From assembly GCA_025210345.1 (NCBI GenBank), contig JAOARX010000020.1:33867-97866 (forward strand): DNA of 64,000 nucleotides, given 5' to 3'. The notes beneath the pieces are model-generated. The model was not told the DNA's origin, did no database searches, and saw nothing but the letters and a program-made list of their open reading frames with translations. The translations under genes were made by a program, and so were the position numbers. The number at the start of each line of letters is the position of its first letter. The first letter of the stretch is position 1. The stretch is from Pelagimonas sp. Lineage in GTDB: Bacteria > Pseudomonadota > Alphaproteobacteria > Rhodobacterales > Rhodobacteraceae. Below are positions 34,464 through 43,945 of this stretch, piece by piece.

Positions 34464-36428
34464 ATGACTGTCAAACTGTCCCGTCGTTCGTTTCTGGCCC
34501 AGTCCTCGGCCGGGGCGGCGTTGATTGCGCTGCACCCCTATTCCGCCCATGCGGCCACGAACCAGGCCCATCTGCGCATCATGGAGACCACGGACATTCA
34601 CGTGCATGTCTTTCCCTATGATTACTACGCCGACAAGCCGCGCGACACCGTAGGCCTCAGCCGCACCGCCTCGATCATCGGGGACATCCGCGCCGAGGCC
34701 ACCAACAGCCTGCTGGTCGACAATGGCGATTTCCTTCAGGGCAATCCGATGGGCGATTACATCGCCTATGAGCGCGGCATGAAAGACGGCGATACCCATC
34801 CGGTGATCAATGCCTTTAACACGCTGGGCTATGACGCCGCGACACTGGGCAACCACGAATTCAACTATGGCCTCAGCTTTCTTGAGAAATCGCTGGCCGG
34901 GGCAGAGTTCCCCGTGGTGCTGGCGAATATCGCCCGCGAACAGGGCGCCAACGCCCGCCAGGACAAAACGCTGGTCAAACCCTATGTCATCCTGGACCGC
35001 GTGATCGAGATGGGCGACGGCACCAAACACCCGATCAAGATCGGTGTGATCGGCTTTACCCCGCCGCAGGTGATGAACTGGGACCGCAAGCACCTGGAAG
35101 GCAATGTGCAGGCCCGCGACATCGTCGAAACGGCCAAAGCCTTTGTCCCCGAAATGAAAGAGCAGGGCTGTGATCTGATCGTTGCGCTGTCGCATTCGGG
35201 CATCGGATCCGCTGACCATGAGGAGGGCATGGAAAACGCCGCCATTCCGCTGGCGGGTGTTGATGGCATCGACGCGCTGGTCACGGGGCACAGCCACCTT
35301 GTGTTCCCATCAGAAACCTATGCGGATCGCCCCGGCGTGGATCTGGCCAAGGGCACCTTGATGGGCAAACCCGCGACCATGGGGGGCTTTTGGGGCTCAC
35401 ATCTGGGGCTGATTGACCTGTTGCTGGAACGCGACGGCAACGCATGGCGCGTGGTGACCTCAACCTCTGAGGCGCGTCCGATTTCCAAACGCAACGAAGA
35501 CCGTTCGATCACGGCGCTGGTGGCGGATGATCAAAAGGTGCTGGATGCGGTCGTGCAGGAACATGACGAAACCCTCACCTATGTGCGCACCGCCGTGGGC
35601 AAAACCGCCGCGCCGCTGCACAGCTATTTCGCGCTGGTGGCGGATGATCCGTCGGTTCAGATCGTGTCGATCGCCCAAAAGTGGTATGTCGCCGAGATGC
35701 TCAAAGGCACCGAGCACGCGGGCCTGCCGGTCCTGTCTGCCGCCGCGCCCTTTAAGGCCGGTGGTCGCGGTGGGCCCGAGTATTACACCGATGTGGCCGT
35801 GGGCGACGTGGCGATCAAGAATGTCGCTGACCTGTATCTGTACCCCAACACCGTACGCGCCGTGCGTGTGAACGGGGCGCAGGTCCGTGGCTGGCTGGAA
35901 CGCTCGGCCGGGATGTTCAACCAGATCGAGGCGGGCTCACAGGATGCGATCCTGCTGAACCCCGCTTTCCCGTCGTATAATTTCGACGTGATGGACGGGG
36001 TGACCTATCAGATCGACCTGAGCCAGCCCGCGCGGTTTGGCCCCAAGGGCGAAGAGCTGAACCCGGGCGCCGCGCGGATTGTCGATCTGGCCTATAACGG
36101 TCAGCCCGTGACCGATGACATGGAGTTCATCATCGCCACAAACAACTATCGTGCCTCGGGCGGTGGGAATTTCCCGGGCACCAAGGACACCATCGTCTTT
36201 GAGGCCCCCGACACCAACCGCGACGTGATCGTGCGCTATATCGTCGAACAGGGCACGATTGATCCCAAGGCGGATGCCAACTGGTCCTTTGCGCCGCTTG
36301 AGGGCACGACCGTGCTGTTCGAAACCGGCCCAAAGGCGCGTGACTACATGGGGGATGTCAAAGGCGTCACACTCGAAGACGCAGGCGAAGGCGCTGACGG
36401 CTTCGCGGCCTTCCGCATCAAGCTATAA
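34464..36428 (+). CDS. cpdB: 2',3'-cyclic-nucleotide 2'-phosphodiesterase/3'-nucleotidase
   Basis: The 654-residue protein has a Tat leader ([18 protein letters not shown], cut near AHA-A). The metallophosphatase domain has [55 protein letters not shown] and [10 protein letters not shown]. The C-terminal 5'-nucleotidase domain includes [12 protein letters not shown]. This matches periplasmic CpdB. It degrades 2',3'-cyclic nucleotides and 3'-nucleotides, releasing phosphate and nucleosides. The Pho box upstream and the nucleoside-salvage operon at 51-55 kb fit nucleotide scavenging. Confidence 0.95.
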   Translation: MTVKLSRRSFLAQSSAGAALIALHPYSAHAATNQAHLRIMETTDIHVHVFPYDYYADKPRDTVGLSRTASIIGDIRAEATNSLLVDNGDFLQGNPMGDYIAYERGMKDGDTHPVINAFNTLGYDAATLGNHEFNYGLSFLEKSLAGAEFPVVLANIAREQGANARQDKTLVKPYVILDRVIEMGDGTKHPIKIGVIGFTPPQVMNWDRKHLEGNVQARDIVETAKAFVPEMKEQGCDLIVALSHSGIGSADHEEGMENAAIPLAGVDGIDALVTGHSHLVFPSETYADRPGVDLAKGTLMGKPATMGGFWGSHLGLIDLLLERDGNAWRVVTSTSEARPISKRNEDRSITALVADDQKVLDAVVQEHDETLTYVRTAVGKTAAPLHSYFALVADDPSVQIVSIAQKWYVAEMLKGTEHAGLPVLSAAAPFKAGGRGGPEYYTDVAVGDVAIKNVADLYLYPNTVRAVRVNGAQVRGWLERSAGMFNQIEAGSQDAILLNPAFPSYNFDVMDGVTYQIDLSQPARFGPKGEELNPGAARIVDLAYNGQPVTDDMEFIIATNNYRASGGGNFPGTKDTIVFEAPDTNRDVIVRYIVEQGTIDPKADANWSFAPLEGTTVLFETGPKARDYMGDVKGVTLEDAGEGADGFAAFRIKL

Positions 36429-36451
36429 ACATCTGTCACACTGCGTGAGAT

Positions 36452-36480
36452 CGGGCGGCTCGACAGTCGCCCGTTTTCTG
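36452..36480 (+). terminator. Intrinsic terminator after cpdB
   Basis: The stem CGGGCG/CGCCCG with a 10-base loop is followed by TTTTCTGTTT. It starts 24 bases after the cpdB stop. Confidence 0.7.
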
Positions 36481-36514
36481 TTTCTATAGGCCAGATTGTG
36501 ATTGGGGGCCAAAG

Positions 36515-37153
36515 ATGCGTTATGATGCCGTGATATTCGATCTGGACGGAACCTTGATCGACACCGAATCCCAGGCGTTCGAAGCGGGCAAGCGGGCCTT
36601 TGACGAAATGGGGCTGACCCTGACAGAGGCGCTGTTTCACCAGCTTGTCGGGCGCGATGTGGACAGCGGGTATACGCTGATCCGCCAATGGTTCGGGGAT
36701 GTGGATCGGGACCGGCTTGAGGCACGCTGGGTGGCGCATGCGCAGACGCTGCAAAGCCAGGGCATCCCGATAAAACCCGGAGCGCGTGAACTGATCGCGC
36801 ATCTCGAACAGTTGAACTGGCCCAAGGCCATCTGCACCTCGTCCCAGCGCGACAGCGCGCGGCGCAAGATGGGTCACAGCGGTTTGACGGCACATTTTGA
36901 TCTGGTGATCACCGCGGATGATGTGGAACACCGAAAACCCTCCCCCACCCCCTATCTGCTGACCGCTGCGCGTCTGGACGTGCGCCCCGACCGGGTGCTG
37001 GTGTTCGAAGACAGCGAAACCGGCGCCGAGGCGGCCTATCGCGCGGGTATGACAGTGGTTCAGGTTCCGGATCTGGTGGCCGCAAGTGGCCAATTTGCCC
37101 ACCACGTGGCCCAGGATCTGATGGCAGGTGCGCAATGGGCCGGGATTTTATAA
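36515..37153 (+). CDS. HAD-IA family hydrolase (phosphatase/phosphomutase-like)
   Basis: The 212-residue protein has HAD motif I (VIFDLDGTLIDTES), motif II in KAICTSSQRDSA, Lys in EHRKPSPTPYLL and motif IV in VLVFEDSETGAEAA. The cap lies between motifs I and II. This layout fits beta-phosphoglucomutase-like or phosphoglycolate-phosphatase-like enzymes, but the substrate is not assigned. It has its own 86-base upstream gap after the cpdB terminator. Confidence 0.9.
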   Translation: MRYDAVIFDLDGTLIDTESQAFEAGKRAFDEMGLTLTEALFHQLVGRDVDSGYTLIRQWFGDVDRDRLEARWVAHAQTLQSQGIPIKPGARELIAHLEQLNWPKAICTSSQRDSARRKMGHSGLTAHFDLVITADDVEHRKPSPTPYLLTAARLDVRPDRVLVFEDSETGAEAAYRAGMTVVQVPDLVAASGQFAHHVAQDLMAGAQWAGIL

Positions 37154-37198
37154 GGATTTCGCAGGTCTAACACCCTGCGGTGCCCCTGAGAGGGACGG

Positions 37199-37263
37199 AA
37201 AAACTCTTATAAATTAAGAGTTTTTGAAGGGGCGTTGCCCCTTGTGTGAGGCGATGCCTCACA
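37199..37263. terminator. Three consecutive hairpins between convergent genes
   Basis: The first is AAAAACTCTTA/TAAGAGTTTTT (37199-37225), a perfect 11-bp stem with A- and T-runs, so it can terminate in both directions. Directly after it come AAGGGGC/GCCCCTT (37227-37243) and TGTGAGGC/GCCTCACA (37245-37263). They separate the HAD gene from the convergent methyltransferase gene. Confidence 0.75.
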
Positions 37264-37294
37264 ATCATCCCTGGGATAGACGCCCCACAAAACG

Positions 37295-38395
37295 CTACAG
37301 GATGTCGCTTTGATAAAGTTTCACCTTAAGGCCACCAAAGGCGATGGGCGGTCCGGCCCGCAGCGGCAGGGCCGTGGCCTTGGCGAGCCCCCCGTCAGAT
37401 GTCACCATCCCAAGCCGCCAGCCCGAAAAGCGCGCTTTCAGGACAGTGCCCAGCGTGCCGTAAAGACCAAACAGCAGTTTGCGGTTGCCGATGCGCGCCC
37501 CATAAGGCGGGTTCACCATGATCAGACCCGGTGGCCCCTCGGGCCGTTGCAGATCACTGATCGGCGCGCGGGTGAACCGGCACAGGTGATCCACCCCCGC
37601 GCGTTTGGCATTTGCCGCGCTTGAGCGGATCGCACCATCATCGCGGTCGGACCCGTAGAACCGCAGATCGGGTTCCAGCGGCACCGGCAGATCCGGGTGG
37701 CGGGCCGTGTCGCAGGCCAGATCTTCATAGGCAAAATGGCGCGCGCGCCCCGGAGCGAGCCCCATGGCAATCTCCGCCGCCTCGATGACAAAGGTGCCCG
37801 ATCCGCACATCGGATCCAGTACCGGCTCGGTCCCGCGATAACCGCATTCGCGTAAAAACAGCGCCGCCAGGGTTTCTTTCATCGGTGCCTTGCCCACCGC
37901 CTCTTTGTGCCCGCGCTTGTGCAGGCTTTCGCCCGACGTATCGATGGAGAAAGTCACCAGGTCGTCTTCGATCCGGGTCATGATTCGCAAAGACGCATCC
38001 GACGCGATGGGGCTGCCCACCGTTTCGGCAATCGCCCGCTCGATCCGCTGACGCGCGGCGCGGTCATGATAGATTTTCGAATTGCGACACGTGACCTCGA
38101 CCTTGACGGGCACATCCGGGCGCAGCACCTTGGCCCAGGGAAATTTGCGCGCCCGTTTGTCCAGCTGCGCAAGGTGCATCGCGCGAAAAGACCCGATGCG
38201 CGCAAGGATACGCCCAGCGCCCCGCAATATACGATTGGCCCGAATCACATCGTCCCACCCGCCCTGAAACGTGACGCCCCCGGGCACGGTGTCGACAGCC
38301 GTGAACCCGGCTTGGCGGATCTCGTCGGTCAGGGGGGGCTCAAGCCCGGGTGGGGCGCTTGCGAATATCTCAAAGCTGTGTTCCATGCGGTTCAT
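37295..38395 (-). CDS. THUMP-domain class I SAM-dependent RNA methyltransferase (RlmL-like)
   Basis: The 366-residue protein has an N-terminal ferredoxin-like/THUMP region, then the methyltransferase domain: VLDPMCGSGTFVIEAAEIAM (SAM site) and the N6/N2-methylase motif NPPYGARIG near residue 294. This resembles the first half of RlmKL (YcbY, 23S rRNA m2G2445). ATG 38395 is used; ATG 38386 (MEHSFEIF) is an alternative. The RlmK half is missing, which is usual in alphaproteobacteria. Confidence 0.88.
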   Translation of the reverse strand: MNRMEHSFEIFASAPPGLEPPLTDEIRQAGFTAVDTVPGGVTFQGGWDDVIRANRILRGAGRILARIGSFRAMHLAQLDKRARKFPWAKVLRPDVPVKVEVTCRNSKIYHDRAARQRIERAIAETVGSPIASDASLRIMTRIEDDLVTFSIDTSGESLHKRGHKEAVGKAPMKETLAALFLRECGYRGTEPVLDPMCGSGTFVIEAAEIAMGLAPGRARHFAYEDLACDTARHPDLPVPLEPDLRFYGSDRDDGAIRSSAANAKRAGVDHLCRFTRAPISDLQRPEGPPGLIMVNPPYGARIGNRKLLFGLYGTLGTVLKARFSGWRLGMVTSDGGLAKATALPLRAGPPIAFGGLKVKLYQSDIL

Positions 38396-38474
38396 TTAGC
38401 TGCCCCGCGCATAAATCGAAACAAGATTTCCACGCCTGACCGTTGCAATCGGCAAAGGTTGGGCTTATGTCAGC

Positions 38475-38571
38475 GGTGAGAGGTTGTGCGGGCAAGCGCC
38501 TCGCCAACCTGGTCAGGTCCGGAAGGAAGCAGCCACAACGAGTACCGTTTGGGTCGTTGCAATCTCTCACC
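38475..38571 (+). ncRNA. ffs: Bacterial small SRP RNA (4.5S)
   Basis: The 97-base hairpin is closed by GGTGAGAGGTTG / CAATCTCTCACC, with one G-U pair. The universally conserved domain IV core is present: GGTCAGGTCC then GGAAGGAAGCAGCC, carrying the GGAA tetraloop and the asymmetric internal loop. It binds Ffh to form the signal recognition particle. The position upstream of dnaX-ybaB-recR is conserved in bacteria. The ends are set by the closing stem; the mature ends may differ by a few bases. Confidence 0.95.
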
Positions 38572-38744
38572 ACAGGCGCCCTGATCATGGCACCCCCTGA
38601 TCAAGGTCGGGCTGTTTGATACATGTGTCTCATTACATTTCTAAAGCTGTGCAATGCTGGCTGCGTCCGCGCGAATGCCGGTTGCGTCCGCGCGCATTGT
38701 GCCAATGTGACAGGAACTTTGCGGGCCAGCCTAGGGTCCTGCCC

Positions 38745-39269
38745 CTAAGCCCGATGGCGCACGAACAGCGCCGGTTCGCGCGCGGCCTCCATCGCCCAGT
38801 TCAACTGAGACGCACAGGTCAGTGCCTCGGGCCAGACCGATTTCAACCGCCCCAGCGCGTCATCCGCCGCCTCGCCGGTTTCAATCATCAAGCGCAACAC
38901 GAACATGCCCGCGCGATCGCCGTTTTGCAGCCCGTGCACAAAGATGCGCCCCCCGCCCAACAAGGCGCGTTGCAGGTCTTTGCTGGCCGCTTCCCACAGG
39001 TAACTGGTTTCGATATCCGGCACCTGCCCCGGTTCGACCGGCATATGAACCCAGCGCGCACCACGATCCTGAACATATTGCTGCAGATCCGAAGACCGCG
39101 TGGCCTCCAGCTCGGCCCGGGTGACGGCGGTGACGACAAAAGACGGTTTTAACCCGGTGATATGATCCAGATCCCCCTTGAGATCCCCACGCATGCCGGG
39201 CAGGCCGGACATGGCCACAATGCCACCGCCCACCGCCATCATGCGCACAATGATCGTATCACCCATCAT
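38745..39269 (-). CDS. Protein-tyrosine/dual-specificity phosphatase-like protein with degenerate active site
   Basis: The 174-residue protein starts at ATG 39269 or 39266. It resembles the small DSP/CDKN3-like phosphatases of proteobacteria (ITGLKPSFVVTAVTRAEL; WVHMPVEPGQVPD; then P-loop and helix). The P-loop reads VHGLQNGDRAGM (112-119 for H..R), so the catalytic Cys of HCxxGxxR is Gly113 and the following Gly is Asn; only His and Arg remain. This predicts no phosphatase activity, perhaps phosphoprotein or ligand binding. It is divergent from dnaX. Confidence 0.68.
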   Translation of the reverse strand: MMGDTIIVRMMAVGGGIVAMSGLPGMRGDLKGDLDHITGLKPSFVVTAVTRAELEATRSSDLQQYVQDRGARWVHMPVEPGQVPDIETSYLWEAASKDLQRALLGGGRIFVHGLQNGDRAGMFVLRLMIETGEAADDALGRLKSVWPEALTCASQLNWAMEAAREPALFVRHRA

Positions 39270-39555
39270 GGGAGCCCCCGAGTTCAGACAGGCCAACCTG
39301 CGCCCCCGTTCCATCAGGTGCCTGCATGGCAGTGCGGCGCCCCGGGGTGTTTCGCATAGAATCCGGCCTGAGTGTTAACCATGCTACACCGTTCTGCCTG
39401 ATCTCCCAACGATTCGCAGCCGATCGCGTGGAAACCGTCCGTTTCCGAACGGGAATCAACCCAATCGCCCGCCCGCGCCCTTTGGCTGCATGCGTGCCAC
39501 ATCAATCCGGTGGACGCCCCCGCCCCTTGCGCTTAGGTTTGTCGCAACTCAGCCG

Positions 39556-41382
39556 ATGGATGCCATGACCGAGACGCACGAATACCAGGTTCTCGCCCGG
39601 AAATACCGCCCTGAAACCTTTGCCGATCTTGTCGGGCAGGATGCGATGGTGCGCACCTTGTCGAACGCCTTCAAGGCGGATCGCATCGCCCAGGCCTTTA
39701 TGATGACAGGCATTCGCGGCATCGGCAAAACCACCACTGCGCGGATCATCGCCAAGGGGATGAACTGTATCGGACCCGACGGGAACGGCGGCCCCACGAC
39801 CGACCCCTGCGGCCAGTGCGAACACTGCCAGGCCATCATGGAGGGGCGCCACGTCGACGTGATGGAGATGGACGCGGCCTCGAACACCGGGGTCAACGAT
39901 GTGCGCGAAATCATTGACAGCGTGCATTACCGCGCGGCCTCGGCGCGCTATAAGATCTATATCATCGACGAAGTTCACATGCTGTCCAAGAACGCGTTCA
40001 ACGCGTTGTTGAAAACGCTGGAAGAGCCGCCCGCGCATGTGAAATTCATCTTTGCCACGACCGAAATCCGCATGGTGCCGGTCACGGTTCTGTCGCGCTG
40101 TCAGCGGTTTGACCTGCGCCGGATTGAACCGGAGCTGATGATCGGCCTGATGCGCAAGATCGCCACCGCCGAAGCCGCAGAGATCACCGATGACGCGCTG
40201 GCGCTGATCACGCGCGCCGCCGAAGGCTCGGCGCGGGATGCCACTTCGCTTTTGGATCAGGCGATCAGCCACGGCGCGGGCGAAACCACCGCCGATCAGG
40301 TGCGCGCCATGCTGGGCTTGGCGGATCGCGGCCGGGTCATGGATCTGTTTGAACGAATCATGCGGGGCGATGCCGCGGGCGCACTGGAAGAACTGGGGGC
40401 GCAATATGCCGACGGGGCTGACCCGCTTGCGGTTCTGCGCGATCTGGCCGAGCTGACCCATTGGATTTCGGTGGTCAAGATCACCCCCGACGCCGCCGAA
40501 GACCCGACAATCTCCCCCGATGAGCGGGCGCGCGGCCTGAGCTTTGCCGATGGGATCGGCATGCGGCCCCTGTCGCGGGCCTGGCAGATGCTGCTGAAAT
40601 CAATCGAAGAGGTCGCGAACGCGCCGGCGGCGATGATGGCCGCCGAAATGGCGATCATCCGTCTGACCCACGTGGCCGAGCTGCCCTCCCCCGAAGAGCT
40701 GATCCGCAAGCTGCAAGACACGCCCCCTCCCCCGCCGGGGCCCAGTCCGGGTGGTGGTCCGGGTGGTGGTGGCCTGCACAGCGGCGGTATGCCGGGCAAC
40801 GCCTCTGGCCCCGGCCACACGTCTGGCCAAGCGACAGGTCAAATGACAGGCCAGATGTCGGGCCAGGTTATGCCAACCCACCCCGGCCCCTCGGGTCCGG
40901 TTGCTGCCCATGGCGGGGCGGTTCTGGCGCAGGCCAGCGATCAGGCGCTGGCGCGCTATCCGACCTTTGAACATGTGTTAGAGCTGATCCGGGTGAACCG
41001 CGACGTGAAACTGCTGGTCGAGGTCGAAGGCGCCGTGCGGCTGGCCGCCTATCAGCCCGGCCGGATCGAATTCACCCCAGCGGAAAACGCCGCCCCCGAT
41101 CTGGCCGCGCGTCTGAGCACGGCCTTGCAGCGCTGGACCGGAAACCGCTGGGTTGTCACCGTCGTCAACACCGCCACCACGCAAACCGTGGTCGAAAAAC
41201 GCGATGCCGCCAAATTGGCCCGCGAAGCCGAAGCCCTCGCGCATCCCATGGTGCAGGCGGTGATCGCCGCCTTTCCCAAGGCCAAGATTGACCACATCCG
41301 CACCCCCGAAGAACTGGCGACCGAAGCGCTCGAAGAGGCCCTGCCCGAGGTCGAAGACGAATGGGATCCCTTCGAGGAATGA
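39556..41382 (+). CDS. dnaX: DNA polymerase III subunit gamma/tau
   Basis: The 608-residue protein starts at ATG 39556 (or 39565); YQVLARKYRPETFADLVGQD is the family N-terminus, so upstream in-frame ATGs are not used. Walker A GIRGIGKTTTAR lies near residue 53, the zinc module CGQCEHC near residue 86, Walker B is in IYIIDEVHMLS, and sensor SRCQRFDLRR follows. A Gly/Pro/Gln/Met low-complexity linker (about 395-450) precedes the C-terminal tau region ending EDEWDPFEE. It loads the sliding clamp and links polymerase to helicase. The downstream gene overlaps its stop as ATGA. Confidence 0.96.
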   Translation: MDAMTETHEYQVLARKYRPETFADLVGQDAMVRTLSNAFKADRIAQAFMMTGIRGIGKTTTARIIAKGMNCIGPDGNGGPTTDPCGQCEHCQAIMEGRHVDVMEMDAASNTGVNDVREIIDSVHYRAASARYKIYIIDEVHMLSKNAFNALLKTLEEPPAHVKFIFATTEIRMVPVTVLSRCQRFDLRRIEPELMIGLMRKIATAEAAEITDDALALITRAAEGSARDATSLLDQAISHGAGETTADQVRAMLGLADRGRVMDLFERIMRGDAAGALEELGAQYADGADPLAVLRDLAELTHWISVVKITPDAAEDPTISPDERARGLSFADGIGMRPLSRAWQMLLKSIEEVANAPAAMMAAEMAIIRLTHVAELPSPEELIRKLQDTPPPPPGPSPGGGPGGGGLHSGGMPGNASGPGHTSGQATGQMTGQMSGQVMPTHPGPSGPVAAHGGAVLAQASDQALARYPTFEHVLELIRVNRDVKLLVEVEGAVRLAAYQPGRIEFTPAENAAPDLAARLSTALQRWTGNRWVVTVVNTATTQTVVEKRDAAKLAREAEALAHPMVQAVIAAFPKAKIDHIRTPEELATEALEEALPEVEDEWDPFEE

Positions 41383-41807
41383 CGCGTCTGAACACACTCC
41401 GCAAACTGATCTTGCCGACAATCGCGGCGCTTGTGGCGCCCGGCGCCGCCTGGGCCGAGGTCTGTGACAAGGTCCGCCCCCTGTGGGATCCGGCCTCTGG
41501 CCCCGCCACGCTGGTTGACGAAGCGCTGCATCTGGCCTCGCTTCCCCCATCCCTGATCTTGATGGTGGGCACGGCGCTGGCGGTGCGCCTGCGCAGCCAA
41601 TGGGGTGGCCTTGCGGTTGTATCGGGCTGGTCGATCCTGATCTCGGTTCTGGTCTTTGGCAATCGCGGCGATGCGACCGGTATCCATCAACACGCCCTCA
41701 GCGAGGGCTGTATCGCCTCTCCCGCCTTGTTCATCGGCGTTGTGACTGCGATATGTATCGCAACCGTAATTTACACCGCCCCCGCCAAGGGACGCGGCAA
41801 CACCTAG
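41379..41807 (+). CDS. Small membrane protein of unknown function between dnaX and ybaB
   Basis: The 142-residue protein starts at ATG 41379, which overlaps the dnaX stop (ATGA). It has a signal-like N-terminus (LILPTIAALVAPGAAWA), then two or three hydrophobic helices (LPPSLILMVGTALAVRL; LAVVSGWSILISVLVFG; LFIGVVTAICIATVIY). Two cysteines (CDKVRPLWDP; SEGCIASP) face the same compartment if the leader is cleaved. It is an insertion in the usual dnaX-ybaB pair. The family is not recognised. Confidence 0.75.
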   Translation: MTRLNTLRKLILPTIAALVAPGAAWAEVCDKVRPLWDPASGPATLVDEALHLASLPPSLILMVGTALAVRLRSQWGGLAVVSGWSILISVLVFGNRGDATGIHQHALSEGCIASPALFIGVVTAICIATVIYTAPAKGRGNT

Positions 41808-41818
41808 GAGAAAGCCAC

Positions 41819-42163
41819 ATGCTGAAAGGTCTGGGCGGACTTGGCGATATGGCCAAGATGATGAAAAAAGCGCAGGAAATGCAGGGGCGCGTGACCCAAC
41901 TGCAAGAGGACCTGGGCGCGATGATGGTGACGGGCACCGCGGGTGCGGGTCTTGTGACCGCCACGGCCACCGCCAAGGGCGAGCTGACCGGCCTTGAGAT
42001 CGACCCGTCGATCTTTGTGCCCTCAGAAAAAGAAGTCGCCGAAGACCTGATCCTGGCCGCGATCAAAGACGCCCAGGTCAAAGCCAATGAGCGCATGCAA
42101 TCGGAAATGGCCAAGCTGACCGAAGAGATGGGCCTGCCTGCGGATATGAAGCTGCCCTTCTGA
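41819..42163 (+). CDS. YbaB/EbfC family nucleoid-associated protein
   Basis: The 114-residue protein has the canonical start MLKGLGGLGDMAKMMKKAQE, a central beta hairpin (GLVTATATAKGELTGLEIDP) and a C-terminal helix. It binds DNA as a dimer. An AGGAGAAA site precedes the ATG. The place between dnaX and recR is the typical one, suggesting a role linked to replication or repair. Confidence 0.95.
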   Translation: MLKGLGGLGDMAKMMKKAQEMQGRVTQLQEDLGAMMVTGTAGAGLVTATATAKGELTGLEIDPSIFVPSEKEVAEDLILAAIKDAQVKANERMQSEMAKLTEEMGLPADMKLPF

Positions 42164-42183
42164 ACCGCCCGACATATGACAAC

Positions 42184-42225
42184 AGCCGCGCCGCCGGACC
42201 CCCGGATTGCGCGGCTTTTTCTTTT
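42184..42225 (+). terminator. Intrinsic terminator after ybaB
   Basis: AGCCGCGC/GCGCGGCT arms enclose an inner CCGG/CCGG pair, followed by T5-C-T4. It starts 21 bases after the ybaB stop and ends 56 bases before recR, so recR may need its own promoter or read-through. Confidence 0.75.
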
Positions 42226-42280
42226 GCAGGCTTTGCGCCATGATGGGGCAATCCAAAAGCAAACAGGTGCAGTTCAGGCG

Positions 42281-42874
42281 ATGACCCAGACCAGCGAAAT
42301 CGAGACCCTGATCGACCTCATGGCCCGCCTGCCGGGGCTGGGGCCGCGCTCTGCACGCCGGGCCGTGTTGCAGATGATCCGCAAGCGCGGATTGCTTCTG
42401 ACCCCATTGGCGCGCGCCATGCAAGAGGTGTCCGAAACCGCGCGCGAATGCCTGAATTGCGGCAATATCGGCACCTCTGACATTTGTGAAATCTGCGAAA
42501 ATCCGAGCCGCGCCAATGGGTTGCTTTGCGTGGTCGAAGACGTGGCCGATCTGTGGGCGATGGAGCGCTCAGGCGTCTTTCAGGGGCGCTATCACGTTTT
42601 GGGCGGCACGCTGTCGGCGCTGGATGGCGTGGGCCCGGATGAGCTGCGCATCCCGCAACTGCTGTCCCGCGTCGAAAGCGAAGCCATCTCCGAGGTCATC
42701 TTGGCGCTGAATGCCACCATCGACGGCCAGACCACCGCGCATTACATCGCCGACCAGCTGGAACACCGCGTCACGCTGACCTCGCTGGCGCAGGGCGTGC
42801 CCATCGGCGGCGAGTTGGACTATCTGGACGATGGCACCATCACCGCCGCCATGCAGGCCCGCAAACCCATCTAG
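42281..42874 (+). CDS. recR: Recombination mediator RecR
   Basis: The 197-residue protein starts at ATG 42281 ([13 protein letters not shown]); the longer frame crosses the terminator. It has a helix-hairpin-helix ([16 protein letters not shown]), a C4 zinc finger ([16 protein letters not shown]) and a Toprim domain ([17 protein letters not shown]). It acts with RecF and RecO to load RecA at gaps. The length is normal. Confidence 0.96.
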   Translation: MTQTSEIETLIDLMARLPGLGPRSARRAVLQMIRKRGLLLTPLARAMQEVSETARECLNCGNIGTSDICEICENPSRANGLLCVVEDVADLWAMERSGVFQGRYHVLGGTLSALDGVGPDELRIPQLLSRVESEAISEVILALNATIDGQTTAHYIADQLEHRVTLTSLAQGVPIGGELDYLDDGTITAAMQARKPI

Positions 42875-42933
42875 GGTCAGGTGCGGCCCACCGATGCCGT
42901 ATGATGCCGTGTGAATACGGGGCCGCGAAACGC

Positions 42934-42962
42934 AAAAGGGCGGCCACTGGGACCGCCCTTTT
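42934..42962. terminator. Bidirectional terminator between recR and trcR
   Basis: AAAAGGGCGG/CCGCCCTTTT is a perfect 10-bp stem with a 9-base loop, placed between the convergent recR and trcR stops. It can serve both strands. Confidence 0.85.
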
Positions 42963-42980
42963 CAGAAAATACCAACCGGA

Positions 42981-43733
42981 TTAGCGGTCTTCTTCTTCGT
43001 CAGTCCCGCCTTCGGGCAGGTTAAAGAAGCTGTCCGCATCCAGGTAATCGGCGTCGTCCTTGCTGTCTTCTTCCTCGTCACCGCGCGGGTCGGACAGGCT
43101 AAAGGCCTCAAGCCCTTCCATGTTCGAGGGCAGGCGCGGTTCGGTGTCCATATCCAGGCTCTGCTCGGTCGAGACCAGCTTGCGGCGCTCATCGTCGGTC
43201 ATGACCGAGGCCATCGACTTGGCCGCCTTGGCCACCGCGGCGTCCAGTTCGGACTGTTTACACAGGCCCAGCGCCACCGGGTCGATCGGCTGCATGTTGG
43301 CGATGTTCCAATGGGTGCGTTCGCGGATGGCCTGAATGGTTGGCTTGGTGGTGCCAATCAGTTTCGCGATCTGCGCATCGGCCAGTTCCGGGTGGAATTT
43401 CACCAGCCACAAAATGGAATTCGGACGGTCCTGGCGCTTGGACAGCGGGGTATAGCGCGGGCCACGGCGCTTGTCTTCGTCATGGGCGGCCGGGTTGAAT
43501 TTCAGCTTCATCTTGTAAAGCGGATCTTTTTCGGCGCGGTCGATTTCGTCCTGAACCAGTTGGTTGTTGGCCACCGGGTCAAAGCCCTTGACGCCCACGG
43601 CCACGTCACCATCGGCGATGCCCTGAATTTCCAGTTCATGAAAACCGGTGAAATCACCAACCTGCTTAAAGGTCAGCGTGGTGTTGTCGACCAGCCAAAC
43701 GGCGGTTGCCTTGGGGTGCAGCAGCTTTGCCAT
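42981..43733 (-). CDS. trcR: Cell cycle transcriptional regulator TrcR (DUF1013)
   Basis: The 250-residue protein starts at ATG 43733, with AAGGAG seven bases upstream (MAKLLHPKATAVWLVDNTTL). The sequence matches DUF1013: FKQVGDFTGFHELEIQGIAD, RPNSILWLVKFHPELADAQI, and the helix-turn-helix-like IAKLIGTTKPTIQAIRERTH. The C-terminal tail is acidic. It is named TrcR in Rhodobacterales annotation as a cell-cycle-linked regulator. It is conserved across alphaproteobacteria. Confidence 0.9.
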   Translation of the reverse strand: MAKLLHPKATAVWLVDNTTLTFKQVGDFTGFHELEIQGIADGDVAVGVKGFDPVANNQLVQDEIDRAEKDPLYKMKLKFNPAAHDEDKRRGPRYTPLSKRQDRPNSILWLVKFHPELADAQIAKLIGTTKPTIQAIRERTHWNIANMQPIDPVALGLCKQSELDAAVAKAAKSMASVMTDDERRKLVSTEQSLDMDTEPRLPSNMEGLEAFSLSDPRGDEEEDSKDDADYLDADSFFNLPEGGTDEEEDR

Positions 43734-43945
43734 TGTTGTGCTCCTTGCGATACGCGCGGCCGGGCCGCGGGGGGCTGAATGCGGTGTGACCCGCGCATGA
43801 ACCGGCCCCGGCAAACCGCAGGCCATATCTGTCAGCCCCGCCCAAGGCATCTGGCCCAGGGCGGCCCCGGAGGTTCGGGGCGGGTTACCGTTGTCGGGAA
43901 ACTTGATCCGTATATAAGGGGGATGAGCCCCAAGGGAAAGAGAAA

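Noticed and set aside
38475..38571. Considered as a tRNA or T-box leader
   Set aside because: The GGTCAGGTCC and GGAAGGAAGCAGCC core and closing stem identify SRP RNA; no cloverleaf is possible.
39375..39382. TTAACCAT upstream of dnaX
   Set aside because: A single half-site about 175 bases before dnaX, inside a short divergent region; chance occurrence is likely.
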